A DNA stretch of 64,000 nt from an uncultured Chloroflexales bacterium (GCA_937902315.1 CALGUG010000065.1:124001-188000); one strand, 5' to 3'; positions 1 through 8,920 are shown, counted from the first letter of the stretch. The notes: generated from the sequence alone by a model not told the origin. Program-made: numbers and translations.

Positions 1-1
1 C

Positions 2-451
2 GCCGGCACTAGCGCGATCGAGCTTGGCTCGGGTACAGGGTTGCCCGGGATCGTAGCGGCCTCTTTGGGCGCGCGCGTGGTGCAGACCGATCGTCATGAG
101 CTGGCGATCAGCATGTGCAAGCGCAACGGCGCTCACAACAAGATCGACAACATCGAGTATCGCCAGGTCGATTGGGCCGAATGGAACGATGATCAGCGCT
201 ACGATTGGATCATTGGCTCGGACATTTTGTACGCCGAGGAGATGCACCGCCATCTGATCCGCATCTTCGAGCGTAATCTGAGCGAAAAAGGGCGCGTATT
301 GATCTCGGACCCGCTACGCATCGTTAGTCTCAAGCTGCTTGAGAAGCTTGATCAGAGTGGCTGGCAGATCAGTATGAGCAAATGGAATGTTGGCGATGAA
401 GAGGAGGAAGTGCGGGCGGTTGGTGTGTATGAGCTTCGACCACCGGCCTAA
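2..451 (+). CDS. Class I SAM methyltransferase, 5' end missing
   Basis: Codons read in frame from base 2, so the start lies before the window. The first residues form SAM-binding motif I (ELGSGTGLPG), followed by an acidic residue ending strand 2 (VVQTD) and a motif resembling GSDILYAEEMH, where the substrate-side loop would lie. This layout fits the METTL21/Methyltransf_16 group of protein lysine methyltransferases, but other small class I methyltransferases look similar and the substrate cannot be read from sequence. The stop is TAA. A convergent gene begins its 3' end about 240 bases downstream, with repeat sequence between them. Confidence 0.75.
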   Translation, partial: AGTSAIELGSGTGLPGIVAASLGARVVQTDRHELAISMCKRNGAHNKIDNIEYRQVDWAEWNDDQRYDWIIGSDILYAEEMHRHLIRIFERNLSEKGRVLISDPLRIVSLKLLEKLDQSGWQISMSKWNVGDEEEEVRAVGVYELRPPA

Positions 452-463
452 GAGCTTGTGCTG

Positions 464-503
464 GTTATTAGAATTTCGCGCTGTCGCGCGAAATTCTAAT
501 AAC
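464..503. repeat. Central hairpin of MITE-like repeat (fragment)
   Basis: Two perfect 18-base arms (GTTATTAGAATTTCGCGC and its complement) are separated by 4 bases and followed by AACTCTTCC, the same flank seen after the hairpin in the copies near 25.2, 55.2 and 61.6 kb. The outer termini of the element are not recognisable here. Confidence 0.7.
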
Positions 504-539
504 TCTTCCTCAGTTGCATAAGCAGATATGGTGTCCGAA

Positions 540-650
540 TAAGGAGGGAAGCGACGCACAACCAACTACAAGCCCGTTATGGCGGGCAGGCTGTTTGTAG
601 CCGTAGGCGGACGCGGTTAAGAGCTTGGTTGGGGAAGGAACTACGCCGCT
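540..650 (+). repeat. GTAGGCGGACGCG-type intergenic repeat, copy 1
   Basis: The core TAGCCGTAGGCGGACGCG is at 598-615. The flanks (a GGCGGGC stretch before, a purine-rich stretch ending in CGCC after) match the other copies loosely. It lies between convergent genes and directly after a MITE hairpin. Confidence 0.75.
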
Positions 651-690
651 CAAACACGAAGCTGATCTAGCGGATGTGCTATCACACTAC

Positions 691-1197
691 TTACAAGAGC
701 GGCCAGAACGCAAATGAGGCGGCGATCGCCCACAAGATGCCTTCTGAGAGAAACATGCCCAACAGACCAGCGCGCCAATGTCCCGCCAGCCAGATGCGCT
801 CAGCACCAATAGCTCCGCCCAAGGGCAGGGCGATCAGGCCCAAACCAATCGGTGAAAGACCACTCGCTTGAAGCGCTTCTGCTAAGGCGAGCATCAGGCT
901 AAACACAAATATAAGTGCGACCAGAGGGATACCAAGGTCCGGCCAAACGCAGAAAGGCTTGTCGCTTTTGCGCCTTCGGGGCCTGCCTAGCTGTTGCCCG
1001 CGAGCAGTCGTCCGATGCTTAGGCACAATAATGCAAGCCCGCCCTGAACACGAAATGATTCGCAACCGCACACCCGACAGCTCGGGCAGAGGAGGTTGGA
1101 GCAACTGCTGGTCTTCCGTCCGGACTAACAGCCCACAATCGAGGCAAAAGCGCTTATCGGAAGGAAGCTTGCGATGGCACTGAGGACAAAGATCCAT
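691..1197 (-). CDS. Zinc-ribbon membrane protein
   Basis: A 168-residue protein. The N-terminus carries a rubredoxin-like zinc ribbon (CPQC at residues 5-8, CLDC near 18-21) typical of small prokaryotic membrane-associated zinc-ribbon proteins. A basic linker (residues 60-75) precedes about three hydrophobic segments in the C-terminal half, so the ribbon is probably cytoplasmic. The start is set by AAGGAG seven bases before the ATG. It is the last gene of a minus-strand run and begins 27 bases after the glycosyltransferase stop. No specific function is recognised. A second zinc-ribbon membrane protein of similar design is at 36.5 kb. Confidence 0.7.
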   Translation of the reverse strand: MDLCPQCHRKLPSDKRFCLDCGLLVRTEDQQLLQPPLPELSGVRLRIISCSGRACIIVPKHRTTARGQQLGRPRRRKSDKPFCVWPDLGIPLVALIFVFSLMLALAEALQASGLSPIGLGLIALPLGGAIGAERIWLAGHWRAGLLGMFLSEGILWAIAASFAFWPLL

Positions 1198-1224
1198 TTG
1201 CTCACTCCTTTCCGGAGGTACTCA

Positions 1225-2265
1225 TCAATCGAGTACTAGCTTTGAAACCACATTGTCCCAAGTAATATCTTTGACTAAAGGCTGACCAGCGCGACCTAAG
1301 CGTTCGGCCAAACCTGCATCGCTGGCGAGGCGATCGATAGCCTTTGCGATACCTTGCGGCTCTGGCTCAAGAATATAGCCGTTGACTCCATCTTGAACGA
1401 ATTCTAGCACACCACCTGCGTCATTGGTAGTCACAACCGGGCGAGCCGCTCCAAATGCTTCCACCGTGACAAAACCGTAATCTTCATCGACCGGAGCATA
1501 ATAGACCGCTCGACAAGCCGCATACAGGTCGACCAGCTCTTGATCGCTGACGCGCCCACGGAATTCTACCCGATCAGCTAGGCCTAAACGGCGGGCCTCG
1601 GCCTCAAGCTTCTGGCGATCGGGCCCATCGCTAACGAAAATACAGCGGATCTTGCTGCTGGTGTGGACCAGGGCTTGCAAGAGCAGATCGAGGCGCTTGG
1701 CCCCGTCGAGGCGGGCTGGCGAGAGGATATAGTCGCCGTAAGGGCCTGCATAGAGTTGATCGGCGTAGCGGCTGGGCGGATAGAGCGGCGTGCTCGATAG
1801 GCGATTGAAGCGGCGCAGACGCTCGCTCACATTGCGCGAGATGGTGTAGCGCGCCACTGCCTCGCCCAAGCCGTTTTGATCCATACGAAAGATCGAATCG
1901 CGTACAGCCCGATCCGATTCGCTGTTGGAGATATCGCTCAAGGGTGTTCCATACTGATCGTAGGCTTGGCGATGTTGGTGAACCAACCAAACCACCTTGC
2001 GCGGATGGCGGATCAGATACGAGGGGAACTTGGTGCAGATCACCTGATCGACCGGAATGCCGCTCGGTGCGGCGATATCTAACAGACGCCAAGCCAGCGC
2101 ACTATCGGGAATGCGCTCGGGCGGATACCACGAAAAGGGCAGGCTCACCACATCGACGCTATGGCCGCGCTCGCGCAGCGCATCGCGCAGGCCGTCTACG
2201 AGATTTTCCGCGCCACCTCGCACAAACGGCACTTGGGTGGCACAAATCAAAATACGTTTACTCAT
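1225..2265 (-). CDS. GT4-family glycosyltransferase
   Basis: A 346-residue GT-B glycosyltransferase. The N-terminal domain starts with the usual VPFVRGGAE loop (compare GGAE in group 1 transferases), and the C-terminal nucleotide-sugar domain shows SPARLDGAKRLDLLLQAL, then YAPVDEDYGFVTVEAF, containing the E-x7-E pair that binds the donor. Donor and acceptor are unknown. The start is 7 bases downstream of the HEAT/methyltransferase stop, so it is probably co-transcribed with it. No strong Shine-Dalgarno is visible, which fits translational coupling. Confidence 0.85.
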   Translation of the reverse strand: MSKRILICATQVPFVRGGAENLVDGLRDALRERGHSVDVVSLPFSWYPPERIPDSALAWRLLDIAAPSGIPVDQVICTKFPSYLIRHPRKVVWLVHQHRQAYDQYGTPLSDISNSESDRAVRDSIFRMDQNGLGEAVARYTISRNVSERLRRFNRLSSTPLYPPSRYADQLYAGPYGDYILSPARLDGAKRLDLLLQALVHTSSKIRCIFVSDGPDRQKLEAEARRLGLADRVEFRGRVSDQELVDLYAACRAVYYAPVDEDYGFVTVEAFGAARPVVTTNDAGGVLEFVQDGVNGYILEPEPQGIAKAIDRLASDAGLAERLGRAGQPLVKDITWDNVVSKLVLD

Positions 2266-2272
2266 CTATCGT

Positions 2273-3826
2273 CTATCGTCTCACAAGCAACCAAATATGA
2301 ACCCACAATCCGCCCGAAAAGACACGACGGTGGCTCTCTACCCGCAACAACTTAGCCTGCGGGCGCAGACAGCGCTCGACCAAACCTTGATGGATCGAGT
2401 AGATCAGCGCGCGCCCATCGTCGCGCAGATTCTCGGCAATATTCGCGATCAGGTTGCGATAAAGATCCAAGAGATCCTGCTCTTCGTGGCGCGAGCGCAT
2501 GCCGAAGGGCAGGTTGGCGATCACCTCGTCGCATGGCTCCCAACGCCGTGGGTTGGCCGAATCGCCCTGTACAATCTCGATCTGGCGCGTTAAACGAGCG
2601 GCGCGCACATTCTCGCGGGCGGCCTTCACCGCAAAATCGCTGATATCCATACCCCAGATCTCTGATTCGCGGTCGAGCTGAGCACGCTCAATCAAAAGCG
2701 TTCCGCTGCCACAGGTCGGATCGAGCACCAGCGCGCCGGGCCGCGTAAAGACCATACGGGCCAGACATGCCGCAACCACCGGATTGATCGAGCCGCCTAC
2801 ATCACGCACGCGATAGTCGAAGCGTTTATCGGGCACGAAGCTGGGCCGAATAAACAGGCGCGAGCTTTCGTGGTCGCTCTCAAGGTAGAGCTCAAGATCG
2901 TAGTTCGACGGACTATCGACGAGGCCCAAAGGCGCACAGGCTTGGCGCACCGCATCTAAGATCGTTCGCAGCGTATCGCGATGCAGCGAATTGTAGACTC
3001 CAAAGCGGTAGCGGATCTGCTCTTCGTTGTTATTGGTCCATTCGCGAATGGTGCGCAGGGCTTCGCTCTGGGCTACTAAATCGTGCACAATCGCAGCCGC
3101 CGACTCAGCATCGCGAAAATCGATCGCCTCGCCCTGGCCCGCCTCGATCAAGAGGGCATAGCTGCAGCGCAGGCGGCGCAGAATCGAACGGGCATCGAAG
3201 CCTGGCGGGCAGACCAAGAGGCCAGGGCGCGGCCCGAAACTCAAGGTGATGCCCTGTTCAGCCGCCTCGGCACGGGCGATGGGCTCTAAACCGTCGGGCA
3301 CTTCCAGCAGAAAGCGCAGGTTAGTGGGCGCTTCTGCCGCCCACGATAAGGTATGCCGGCGCGGGGTAGAGCGGTCGAGCGCTTTGCGCAAGGCCTCTGC
3401 CTCTTCGGGGTTGTCGCTTTGGGGCAAAGCGCGCAAGGCATCGGCGGCCTCGGGGGTTCCGATCGCGCCCAAAGCCAAAATCAGCGAAGTGCGTACCCAG
3501 ACTATATCTTCAAGTTCAAGCGCTTCGACTATGGCCTGAATCGAGTCTGCAGAAGCGATTTTGCTCAAAGAGACGGCTGCGTTTTTGCGCACCTTGGGCT
3601 CGGGATCATGCAGGGCGGAACCGAGCGCGGCTATGACCTCGGGACGTTTGCTGCGGCCCAATAGAAACGCGGCCGGTTTGCGCAGGGCGGCGTCGCCGCT
3701 TCGCAGCGCCTCGATCAAGGCCGGAACCGCTGCCTCGCCAAGAGCCTGCAAGGCGTCGCCGGCTTGACGCTGCACACGGCGGTCATCGCTGGTCAAGCGT
3801 TGGATCAGGTCAGACAGATTATCCAT
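2273..3826 (-). CDS. HEAT-repeat/THUMP-type RNA guanine methyltransferase fusion
   Basis: A 517-residue two-part protein. Residues 1-150 are four to five HEAT/PBS-lyase-type repeats (for example AVPALIEALRSGD, DPEPKVRKNAAVSLSKI). The rest resembles UPF0020/THUMP methyltransferases (Trm14/RlmL-like): a THUMP-like region, SAM motif I VLDPTCGSGTLL, and the catalytic NLPFG motif near the end, as in N2-guanine RNA methyltransferases. Expected activity is N2-methylation of a guanosine in tRNA or rRNA. The HEAT array is not usual for the family and may provide an RNA or protein docking surface. GGAG sits 7 bases before the ATG. It starts 15 bases after the Rsm22-like gene. Confidence 0.8.
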   Translation of the reverse strand: MDNLSDLIQRLTSDDRRVQRQAGDALQALGEAAVPALIEALRSGDAALRKPAAFLLGRSKRPEVIAALGSALHDPEPKVRKNAAVSLSKIASADSIQAIVEALELEDIVWVRTSLILALGAIGTPEAADALRALPQSDNPEEAEALRKALDRSTPRRHTLSWAAEAPTNLRFLLEVPDGLEPIARAEAAEQGITLSFGPRPGLLVCPPGFDARSILRRLRCSYALLIEAGQGEAIDFRDAESAAAIVHDLVAQSEALRTIREWTNNNEEQIRYRFGVYNSLHRDTLRTILDAVRQACAPLGLVDSPSNYDLELYLESDHESSRLFIRPSFVPDKRFDYRVRDVGGSINPVVAACLARMVFTRPGALVLDPTCGSGTLLIERAQLDRESEIWGMDISDFAVKAARENVRAARLTRQIEIVQGDSANPRRWEPCDEVIANLPFGMRSRHEEQDLLDLYRNLIANIAENLRDDGRALIYSIHQGLVERCLRPQAKLLRVESHRRVFSGGLWVHIWLLVRR

Positions 3827-3841
3827 ACTTTTTCTCCAAAT

Positions 3842-4885
3842 TTACGCTTCGTCTGGTAAATCCAACGCTTCGAGCTCTACATCGGGCTTCTGCTCCAACA
3901 GCTCGCCCCAAGCCAGATCGCGCACCAGTTTAAAGGCAGGTTTATTGCGCTTCAAAGCGCGATAGCGGCTCACGCCCTCTTGGCTCGAGATCTTGATCTC
4001 GGCGTAGGCCTTGTTAGATTGAGCTTCAAAGATCGTGCGTCCCCAAGCTGGTTGTGGAGCTTCAAAACGCGCCATAGCCGCATACGAGAATTTGCTCTCC
4101 TCCCATTCCGAAGGCGCACCACGGGCACGGCGCTGAAACTCCGGCCGCACGATACGCTGGGGGAAGTGGCACCAATCGTTTTCCAAAGGGCAGGCCCGAT
4201 CGTGTACGCATGGTGCGATCGTATGAGCACCCAAGGCAAGCAGTTGATCACGCGTCGAGCGCACAACCGCAAACCCAGCCTCGCTGCCCGGCTCGACGAT
4301 CAGCAGTAGGCCGCTGGTCATACGCCACGCCAAAGAAAGCAAAGCCTGTCGGGTCTCGAGGTCGAGCTCGTTTAGAACGTGACCGATAATCACCAAGTCG
4401 TAGGTTTGGTGAATCACATGGGCGATATTGGTCACATCGACGCGCTCCCAGCGCGCCGCTCTGATGGCTGCAGAATCGCTCTGTTGGGCCAGCTCGCGCC
4501 CGAGTGTGATAAAGGCCGCTTCGCGCTCCCAAGCGCTCATATGCTTGAGCGAAGGCCAGTGTTGCGCCGCCGCCCAAAGCGCGGTGCCCGGGCCGCTGCC
4601 GATATCGAGCAAACTGCTCGGCTGCCAAGTGGGCAGGCGCTGAGCGACCGCCGCCATAGCACCGTAGAGTTGGGCGTAAGTGGCAGGTAGAATCAGCGCG
4701 GCATAGCCTAAGACCTGCAGATGTCCGGTCGCCAAAGAGTCTTCACCACCCCTGCGCTCAGCGCGATAGCGCTCGCTCAAAGCTTGAGCTTCGCGGATCC
4801 AACGGGCGGCTGGCACTTTGGCTAACTGCTGAACAACCGCATCGTGCAGGTCGCTCGGCAATCTGAGCATTGAAGAATACACCAT
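3842..4885 (-). CDS. Rsm22-family ribosome-associated methyltransferase-like protein
   Basis: A 347-residue protein with SAM motif I (DIGSGPGTALW, residues 94-104) and, near residue 230, a Cys-rich CVHDRACP...WCHF segment followed by an RRxRG and FSYA region. This combination is characteristic of the Rsm22/METTL17 family, whose mitochondrial members bind the small ribosomal subunit during assembly and, in METTL17, hold an Fe-S cluster through such cysteines. A longer reading starting at 4954 overlaps the upstream gene; the ATG at 4885 leaves a 13-base gap and is preferred. Neighbouring RNA methyltransferase and operon position suggest a translation-related role. Confidence 0.78.
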   Translation of the reverse strand: MVYSSMLRLPSDLHDAVVQQLAKVPAARWIREAQALSERYRAERRGGEDSLATGHLQVLGYAALILPATYAQLYGAMAAVAQRLPTWQPSSLLDIGSGPGTALWAAAQHWPSLKHMSAWEREAAFITLGRELAQQSDSAAIRAARWERVDVTNIAHVIHQTYDLVIIGHVLNELDLETRQALLSLAWRMTSGLLLIVEPGSEAGFAVVRSTRDQLLALGAHTIAPCVHDRACPLENDWCHFPQRIVRPEFQRRARGAPSEWEESKFSYAAMARFEAPQPAWGRTIFEAQSNKAYAEIKISSQEGVSRYRALKRNKPAFKLVRDLAWGELLEQKPDVELEALDLPDEA

Positions 4886-4898
4886 AGTCTGCTTGTTC

Positions 4899-6272
4899 CT
4901 AGGCGCTCGGGCACAACCACGCATCCCAACCAGCAGGCAGGGCGTTCTGCTCATTCCAAGCCTTCAAGACCGCCTCGGCGCGCTGATCGAGGTTGCTCTG
5001 CTTATCGAGCACTTCGCTGGCGACCGTCGCCAACAGAGCTGGCAGCGGTTCGCCGCGCGCCTCGATCTTGCGGCGACTGAGGTGGAAGGCCGCCAAATTC
5101 TCTTCGTGAGTGCCGACACACTCCAAAGGCTTCTTCTCGCCCACCCCAAGCAGCTCGTAGGCCAAAGGCAGCAGATCGCTGCGCGCGAACAGATCTTGGC
5201 TGAAGATCATATCGAGCTGCTCTTGGCTCAAGAAGGGATAGAGGATGGCATAGGCAAAGAGGCACTTCGGGCATGACTCGCACCACGAGTTGGTCTTCTG
5301 ACCACGGTTGCAGGAACGGAAGATCGGAAAGTAGGCTTCCATCGTAGCGAAACGCTGAGCGATCTGCAACTCGTAGAGCGGACGCAGAAACGAGAAGAAA
5401 TCGACGCCATCGCTGATATATTCGGCGACGTAGCTGCGGAATTTCTGTTCGAAATCGAAGGTTTTGGAGTATTGATGGTTGATCTCGTGGCCGTGGAAGA
5501 GCGCGTTACCTTCGTTTGAGCTGCGCTCGTTTGAAACCGCCACGCGGCGATAGCCAAATAGAATAGCGCAGAAGACATTCAAAAAGGCCAAATATGACGA
5601 AAATGGCGTATGGCCGTTGAGATAACCTTGGCTATTCAGCTCTAACAAGCGCGGATCGATCGTGCGGCGCACCACTACCGTTGATTCGCCACCCATCTGA
5701 GCGATCTTCTCAGCAGCGGGGGTCGGGTTCAGCAGCATGCAATCGACGCTTCCGAGCTGTTGGCGCAGTATCTCAAGGGTCACGACCGAGTCTTTGCCGC
5801 CACCGATCGGTACCAAAACGCGCTGATTGACAAGGCCTTGCGGAACGCCCAACCAGCCGCTCTTCGGCTCTTTAGGCTCTTCAGCCCTGATGGTAAGAAA
5901 ATCGGGCGCTGTAAAGTCGATCTTATTGACGTAGAAGAACTCGCCCATGCCGTTGATAAACAGATCGTGCCACCATGCGATCTGCTCACAGCTGAGCGGG
6001 CCAGCTGCCACAATGATCTCAGGCGAACAGGCCGCCTTCCAATAGCTCGGCATCTCGGCCAAGCCCAAGTGAAAAACAAGGTTATCGCGAATCTCCTGAG
6101 GACAGCCTTCCCAAGCGTCTTCAGGCAGATTTTCGATCACGACACGCGGCGTAAACGTAATATTGGGGGCTGTTTCAAACTGCCAACGCAAATAGAGATT
6201 ACCGCCAACGTATTCAGACTCGTAACGCCAATATATAAAACGCGGATGTTGTTCGCGTAACTGCTCAAGCAT
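4899..6272 (-). CDS. murL: MurL-like UDP-MurNAc-L-Ala-L-Glu epimerase (PP-loop fold)
   Basis: About 457 residues. The middle holds a PP-loop ATP site (PIGGGKDS), then NERSSNEGN and NHQYSKTFDFE motifs, and a CESCPKC pair near the C-terminus. These match my recollection of MurL, which epimerises the terminal L-Glu of UDP-MurNAc-L-Ala-L-Glu to D-Glu in bacteria using the MurD2/MurL peptidoglycan route instead of MurI. The call is by motif memory only; another PP-loop enzyme is possible. ATG at 6272 overlaps the preceding stop (ATGCTTGA), suggesting coupling; TTG at 6290 is an alternative. No murD is nearby. Confidence 0.6.
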   Translation of the reverse strand: MLEQLREQHPRFIYWRYESEYVGGNLYLRWQFETAPNITFTPRVVIENLPEDAWEGCPQEIRDNLVFHLGLAEMPSYWKAACSPEIIVAAGPLSCEQIAWWHDLFINGMGEFFYVNKIDFTAPDFLTIRAEEPKEPKSGWLGVPQGLVNQRVLVPIGGGKDSVVTLEILRQQLGSVDCMLLNPTPAAEKIAQMGGESTVVVRRTIDPRLLELNSQGYLNGHTPFSSYLAFLNVFCAILFGYRRVAVSNERSSNEGNALFHGHEINHQYSKTFDFEQKFRSYVAEYISDGVDFFSFLRPLYELQIAQRFATMEAYFPIFRSCNRGQKTNSWCESCPKCLFAYAILYPFLSQEQLDMIFSQDLFARSDLLPLAYELLGVGEKKPLECVGTHEENLAAFHLSRRKIEARGEPLPALLATVASEVLDKQSNLDQRAEAVLKAWNEQNALPAGWDAWLCPSA

Positions 6273-7506
6273 AGGTTCGATTGCCTTCAAATAAAAGCGA
6301 AAGATCGTTGTAACGGTGCCCGACGATATACCAACGGTCTCCAGCGTTGGCTACATCCATTATGACATATTTGCCAGCTCCCAGCCCAACAAAGCGACTC
6401 AACAAATCATCGCTCCAAGCGCGCCAACGGACCGCGCGTTCAAGCTGGCTATTTTGCAGAGCGGTCCAGTCGCCGGGGATCTCGATCGCCAGAAAGGGGG
6501 CATCCAGTTGGACTGCGCAACTCGCGCCCTCGTTAAGCACCACAGCATCTGGAAAATCGCTGAGCTGATAGGCTCGCCGCTTGCCTTCGGCCTCCAAACG
6601 TCGCTCGACCCGAGGCGCGCGCAACAGCCATGTTAGGCGAAAGCGCGAGGCTGAGACTTGGTTCAGAGCATTGCGGAAGGGATAGTAGTTTGGATAGAAA
6701 TCGAAGGCGACAGCGCCCAACTTCGACATATTCAGCAATGCATTCGGCAACTGTAAGGGGTCAACCGTCCAGTGAATGATCTCGATGCCATCGGCGAGGG
6801 CTTCACGGCGCTGCTGCGCTTTCAAGCTAAAGCCTAAGCCGCCACGCCGAAAGCGCGGATTGATGCCCAAAATCTGCGATTCGATCCGCAGATCGGCGCG
6901 ATAATCGCCCCACCACTCGACCTTTTCGGCCTGCCCGAAGCGATAAAAGCCAAACAGCATGCCCGCAATCTCGCCATCGCGACGGGCCACAAGGGTCGAG
7001 CCAGCTCGAAAATCAGGCCGATGCAAGTCGCTCGGATAAAGGAAACCAGCTTGAGCGTTCCAAATCTCGGCCTGCAAAGCAGGAATCTGCTGCGCCTCAG
7101 CTGAATCGGGCCGCCCGATATCGTAGTCGCCAACTTGACTATGGCTGCCGCTGTAAACCGCTTCAGCGCTGGGATCATAAGGATAGATCTGGGCGCCCAA
7201 CAAGCCGCCCGCTGTTCTAGCGAGTGCTTCAGCATCGGGAGCCTGCGGATCTAAAGCGTGATAACGCAGCGTATAGGTTCGCTCGCCCGCCTGCAGATCG
7301 CGCGGAAAGAGGAAAGCTGCCGCAACCAAGCTGTCGCCCTGCGTCGCGGTCAAGGCACAGCCTCCGATCGAGGGCAGGGTCACTTGCAGATACTGCAACG
7401 GAAAGAGCGTTTGGTTTTCGGGAGCACCAAGCTGCAGCCGCAACGCGCTGATCTGCTCGGCCCAATCGGGCAAGCTTGCATCTAAAATTTTATACTCAAG
7501 GGGCAT
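6265..7506 (-). CDS. GNAT-superfamily protein (COG3375-like)
   Basis: About 413 residues from the ATG at 7506 (GTG at 7527 is an alternative; neither has a clear Shine-Dalgarno). The central part has the GNAT acetyl-CoA loop region (LGINPRFRRGGLGFSLK) and then HWTVDPLQLPNALLNMSKLGAVAFDFYPNYY-like text, which recalls predicted acetyltransferases of COG3375. The N-terminal third may be a degenerate second GNAT domain. It is the first gene of the six-gene minus operon and overlaps the next gene by 8 bases. Substrate unknown; the coupling to a MurL-like gene hints at amino acid or cell-wall precursor metabolism, but this is only context. Confidence 0.65.
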   Translation of the reverse strand: MPLEYKILDASLPDWAEQISALRLQLGAPENQTLFPLQYLQVTLPSIGGCALTATQGDSLVAAAFLFPRDLQAGERTYTLRYHALDPQAPDAEALARTAGGLLGAQIYPYDPSAEAVYSGSHSQVGDYDIGRPDSAEAQQIPALQAEIWNAQAGFLYPSDLHRPDFRAGSTLVARRDGEIAGMLFGFYRFGQAEKVEWWGDYRADLRIESQILGINPRFRRGGLGFSLKAQQRREALADGIEIIHWTVDPLQLPNALLNMSKLGAVAFDFYPNYYPFRNALNQVSASRFRLTWLLRAPRVERRLEAEGKRRAYQLSDFPDAVVLNEGASCAVQLDAPFLAIEIPGDWTALQNSQLERAVRWRAWSDDLLSRFVGLGAGKYVIMDVANAGDRWYIVGHRYNDLSLLFEGNRTYA

Positions 7507-7838
7507 AGTTTTGTATACAGTATGCACAGGATAAACTGGGCACCTAATCGCTTCTTAAGCGTGGCTCGCTAGCCCATGCTTAGTGAAAGCGAGACGAGCA
7601 TTGGTATAGATTGGCTACTATATCCCCGCAACAAACAGCTGTCAAGCAATCTAGCTCTTACAAATTTCCAACACAAACAGGATGTCTCCTCCAACCTGAA
7701 ACATCCTTGTGTATCAAGATCTCAAAGGCAGATTGCGCGATTTCATTATAACAAATCTTGAAGACCCAGAGGATAAAGCTCGCTGGATACATTAAGCGAG
7801 GCAAAAAGACAGGCTACGAAATCGTTTGGATTGTTCCG
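7507..7838. other. Intergenic region with no recognised gene
   Basis: This moderately AT-rich stretch lies upstream of the GNAT operon and should contain its promoter, but no clear -35/-10 pair was identified. A short open frame at 7576-7761 has no ribosome-binding site and no recognisable protein. Confidence 0.5.
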
Positions 7839-7839
7839 C

Positions 7840-7965
7840 TTTCGGGCGGTCTTAGGACACAGCAGATAGCACACTCTTTTTGCGGCGGGATGTTTATAGC
7901 CGTAGGCGGACGCGCTAAAAGCCTTGTTTGAGGAAAAGACTAAGACGCCAGAGTTCTGAGCTCAT
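7840..7965 (+). repeat. GTAGGCGGACGCG-type repeat, copy 2
   Basis: Core at 7897-7914. Upstream TCGGGCGGTCTT and ACACAG, GGCGGGATGTT just before the core, and downstream GACGCC at the end reproduce the full-length unit of about 120 bases seen at 11.4 and 56.3 kb. Confidence 0.8.
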
Positions 7966-7986
7966 CAAGCTGATTTGGCATAGGTT

Positions 7987-8022
7987 GTGAGCTATTCCGC
8001 ACAGCATTGCGAAATAGCTCAC
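7987..8022 (-). terminator. Hairpin downstream of PAS-STAS gene
   Basis: Fourteen-base arms GTGAGCTATTCCGC / GCGAAATAGCTCAC with one mismatch lie 60 bases past the stop of the minus-strand gene. No U-tract follows, so termination is plausible rather than certain. Confidence 0.5.
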
Positions 8023-8080
8023 AAACCTTTGTTTTTACAAGCCTAGCTACTTAGTTGAGGCTTCTGGAGCAAGCAAACAT

Positions 8081-8920
8081 TTAGTTGGAAGCAGCTAAAG
8101 CGTAAGCAATTCCATCGCGAAGGGTACTGCGAGTAATAATCTCGTTGAAATCGATATCAAGGCTAACCAGCGTTTGAGCGATCTCAGCGCGAATACCAGT
8201 CAAAATAATCTGAGCGCCTAACAAGCGAACGGCTTGCGCCAAGCGGATCAACATAGCCGCCACGTTGGTATCCATCACAGAGATACCAGTGATATCCAAA
8301 ATCACTTGTGAGGCTCCATGCTCGGTGATGCCCGTCAGCAAATTCTCCATAATCTGTTGAGCACGTCGCGAATCGATCGAACCGATCAAGGGCATCACAA
8401 CGGTATCATCGCTGATCGTAAGCAAAGGTGTCGAGAGTTCGAACAACATCTCGGCTTGGCGATTAATAACAATCTCTTGTTGGCGGTTTTCCTCTTCGCG
8501 CCGTTTTTGCTCAGTTATATCTTCAAATACAGAGAGAATATGAGTGATATTACCTTCTTTATCGCGCAAAGGTACATAAATATAAGCTAGCCAAAGCTCT
8601 CCCTTGGGAAGCAAACCGCGCACTTCACCCCTAGAAATGCTATTACTATCAAGACATGTGCGAAGTGCCTCAATTAAATCCTGAGCAGTTTCAGGCGGAA
8701 AGATCTTACGAAGGTCAGCACCATTTGTATTTGGAATAACACCAAAAGCATTAAGAACAGACTTATTGATGGCTGCAACCGTAAAAGTTTCACGATCTAT
8801 GACTTTATAGAGAATTGTTATATGTGGCAGGTTCTCATAAATTTCTCGATAGAATCCAAGTTCGTCAAAAGGAGCTATCTGATCCGCTAAAACTTCGTAT
8901 GCCTCTAAGCCTGTAGTCAT
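8081..8920 (-). CDS. PAS-STAS regulator (RsbR-like)
   Basis: A 279-residue soluble protein: an N-terminal PAS domain ending in the typical VFEDITEQKRREEE junction, a short coiled linker, and a C-terminal STAS domain (VILDITGISVMDTNVAAMLI) of the RsbR/RsbS type. In stressosome proteins the Ser/Thr after the DxT motif is phosphorylated by an RsbT kinase, and a Thr is present at this place. No RsbT, RsbS or sigma factor gene is adjacent, so it is an orphan here. The start at 8920 is chosen because GGAG lies 6 bases before this ATG; a frame reaching 9007 has no such site. Partner-switching signalling is inferred from family. Confidence 0.82.
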   Translation of the reverse strand: MTTGLEAYEVLADQIAPFDELGFYREIYENLPHITILYKVIDRETFTVAAINKSVLNAFGVIPNTNGADLRKIFPPETAQDLIEALRTCLDSNSISRGEVRGLLPKGELWLAYIYVPLRDKEGNITHILSVFEDITEQKRREEENRQQEIVINRQAEMLFELSTPLLTISDDTVVMPLIGSIDSRRAQQIMENLLTGITEHGASQVILDITGISVMDTNVAAMLIRLAQAVRLLGAQIILTGIRAEIAQTLVSLDIDFNEIITRSTLRDGIAYALAASN

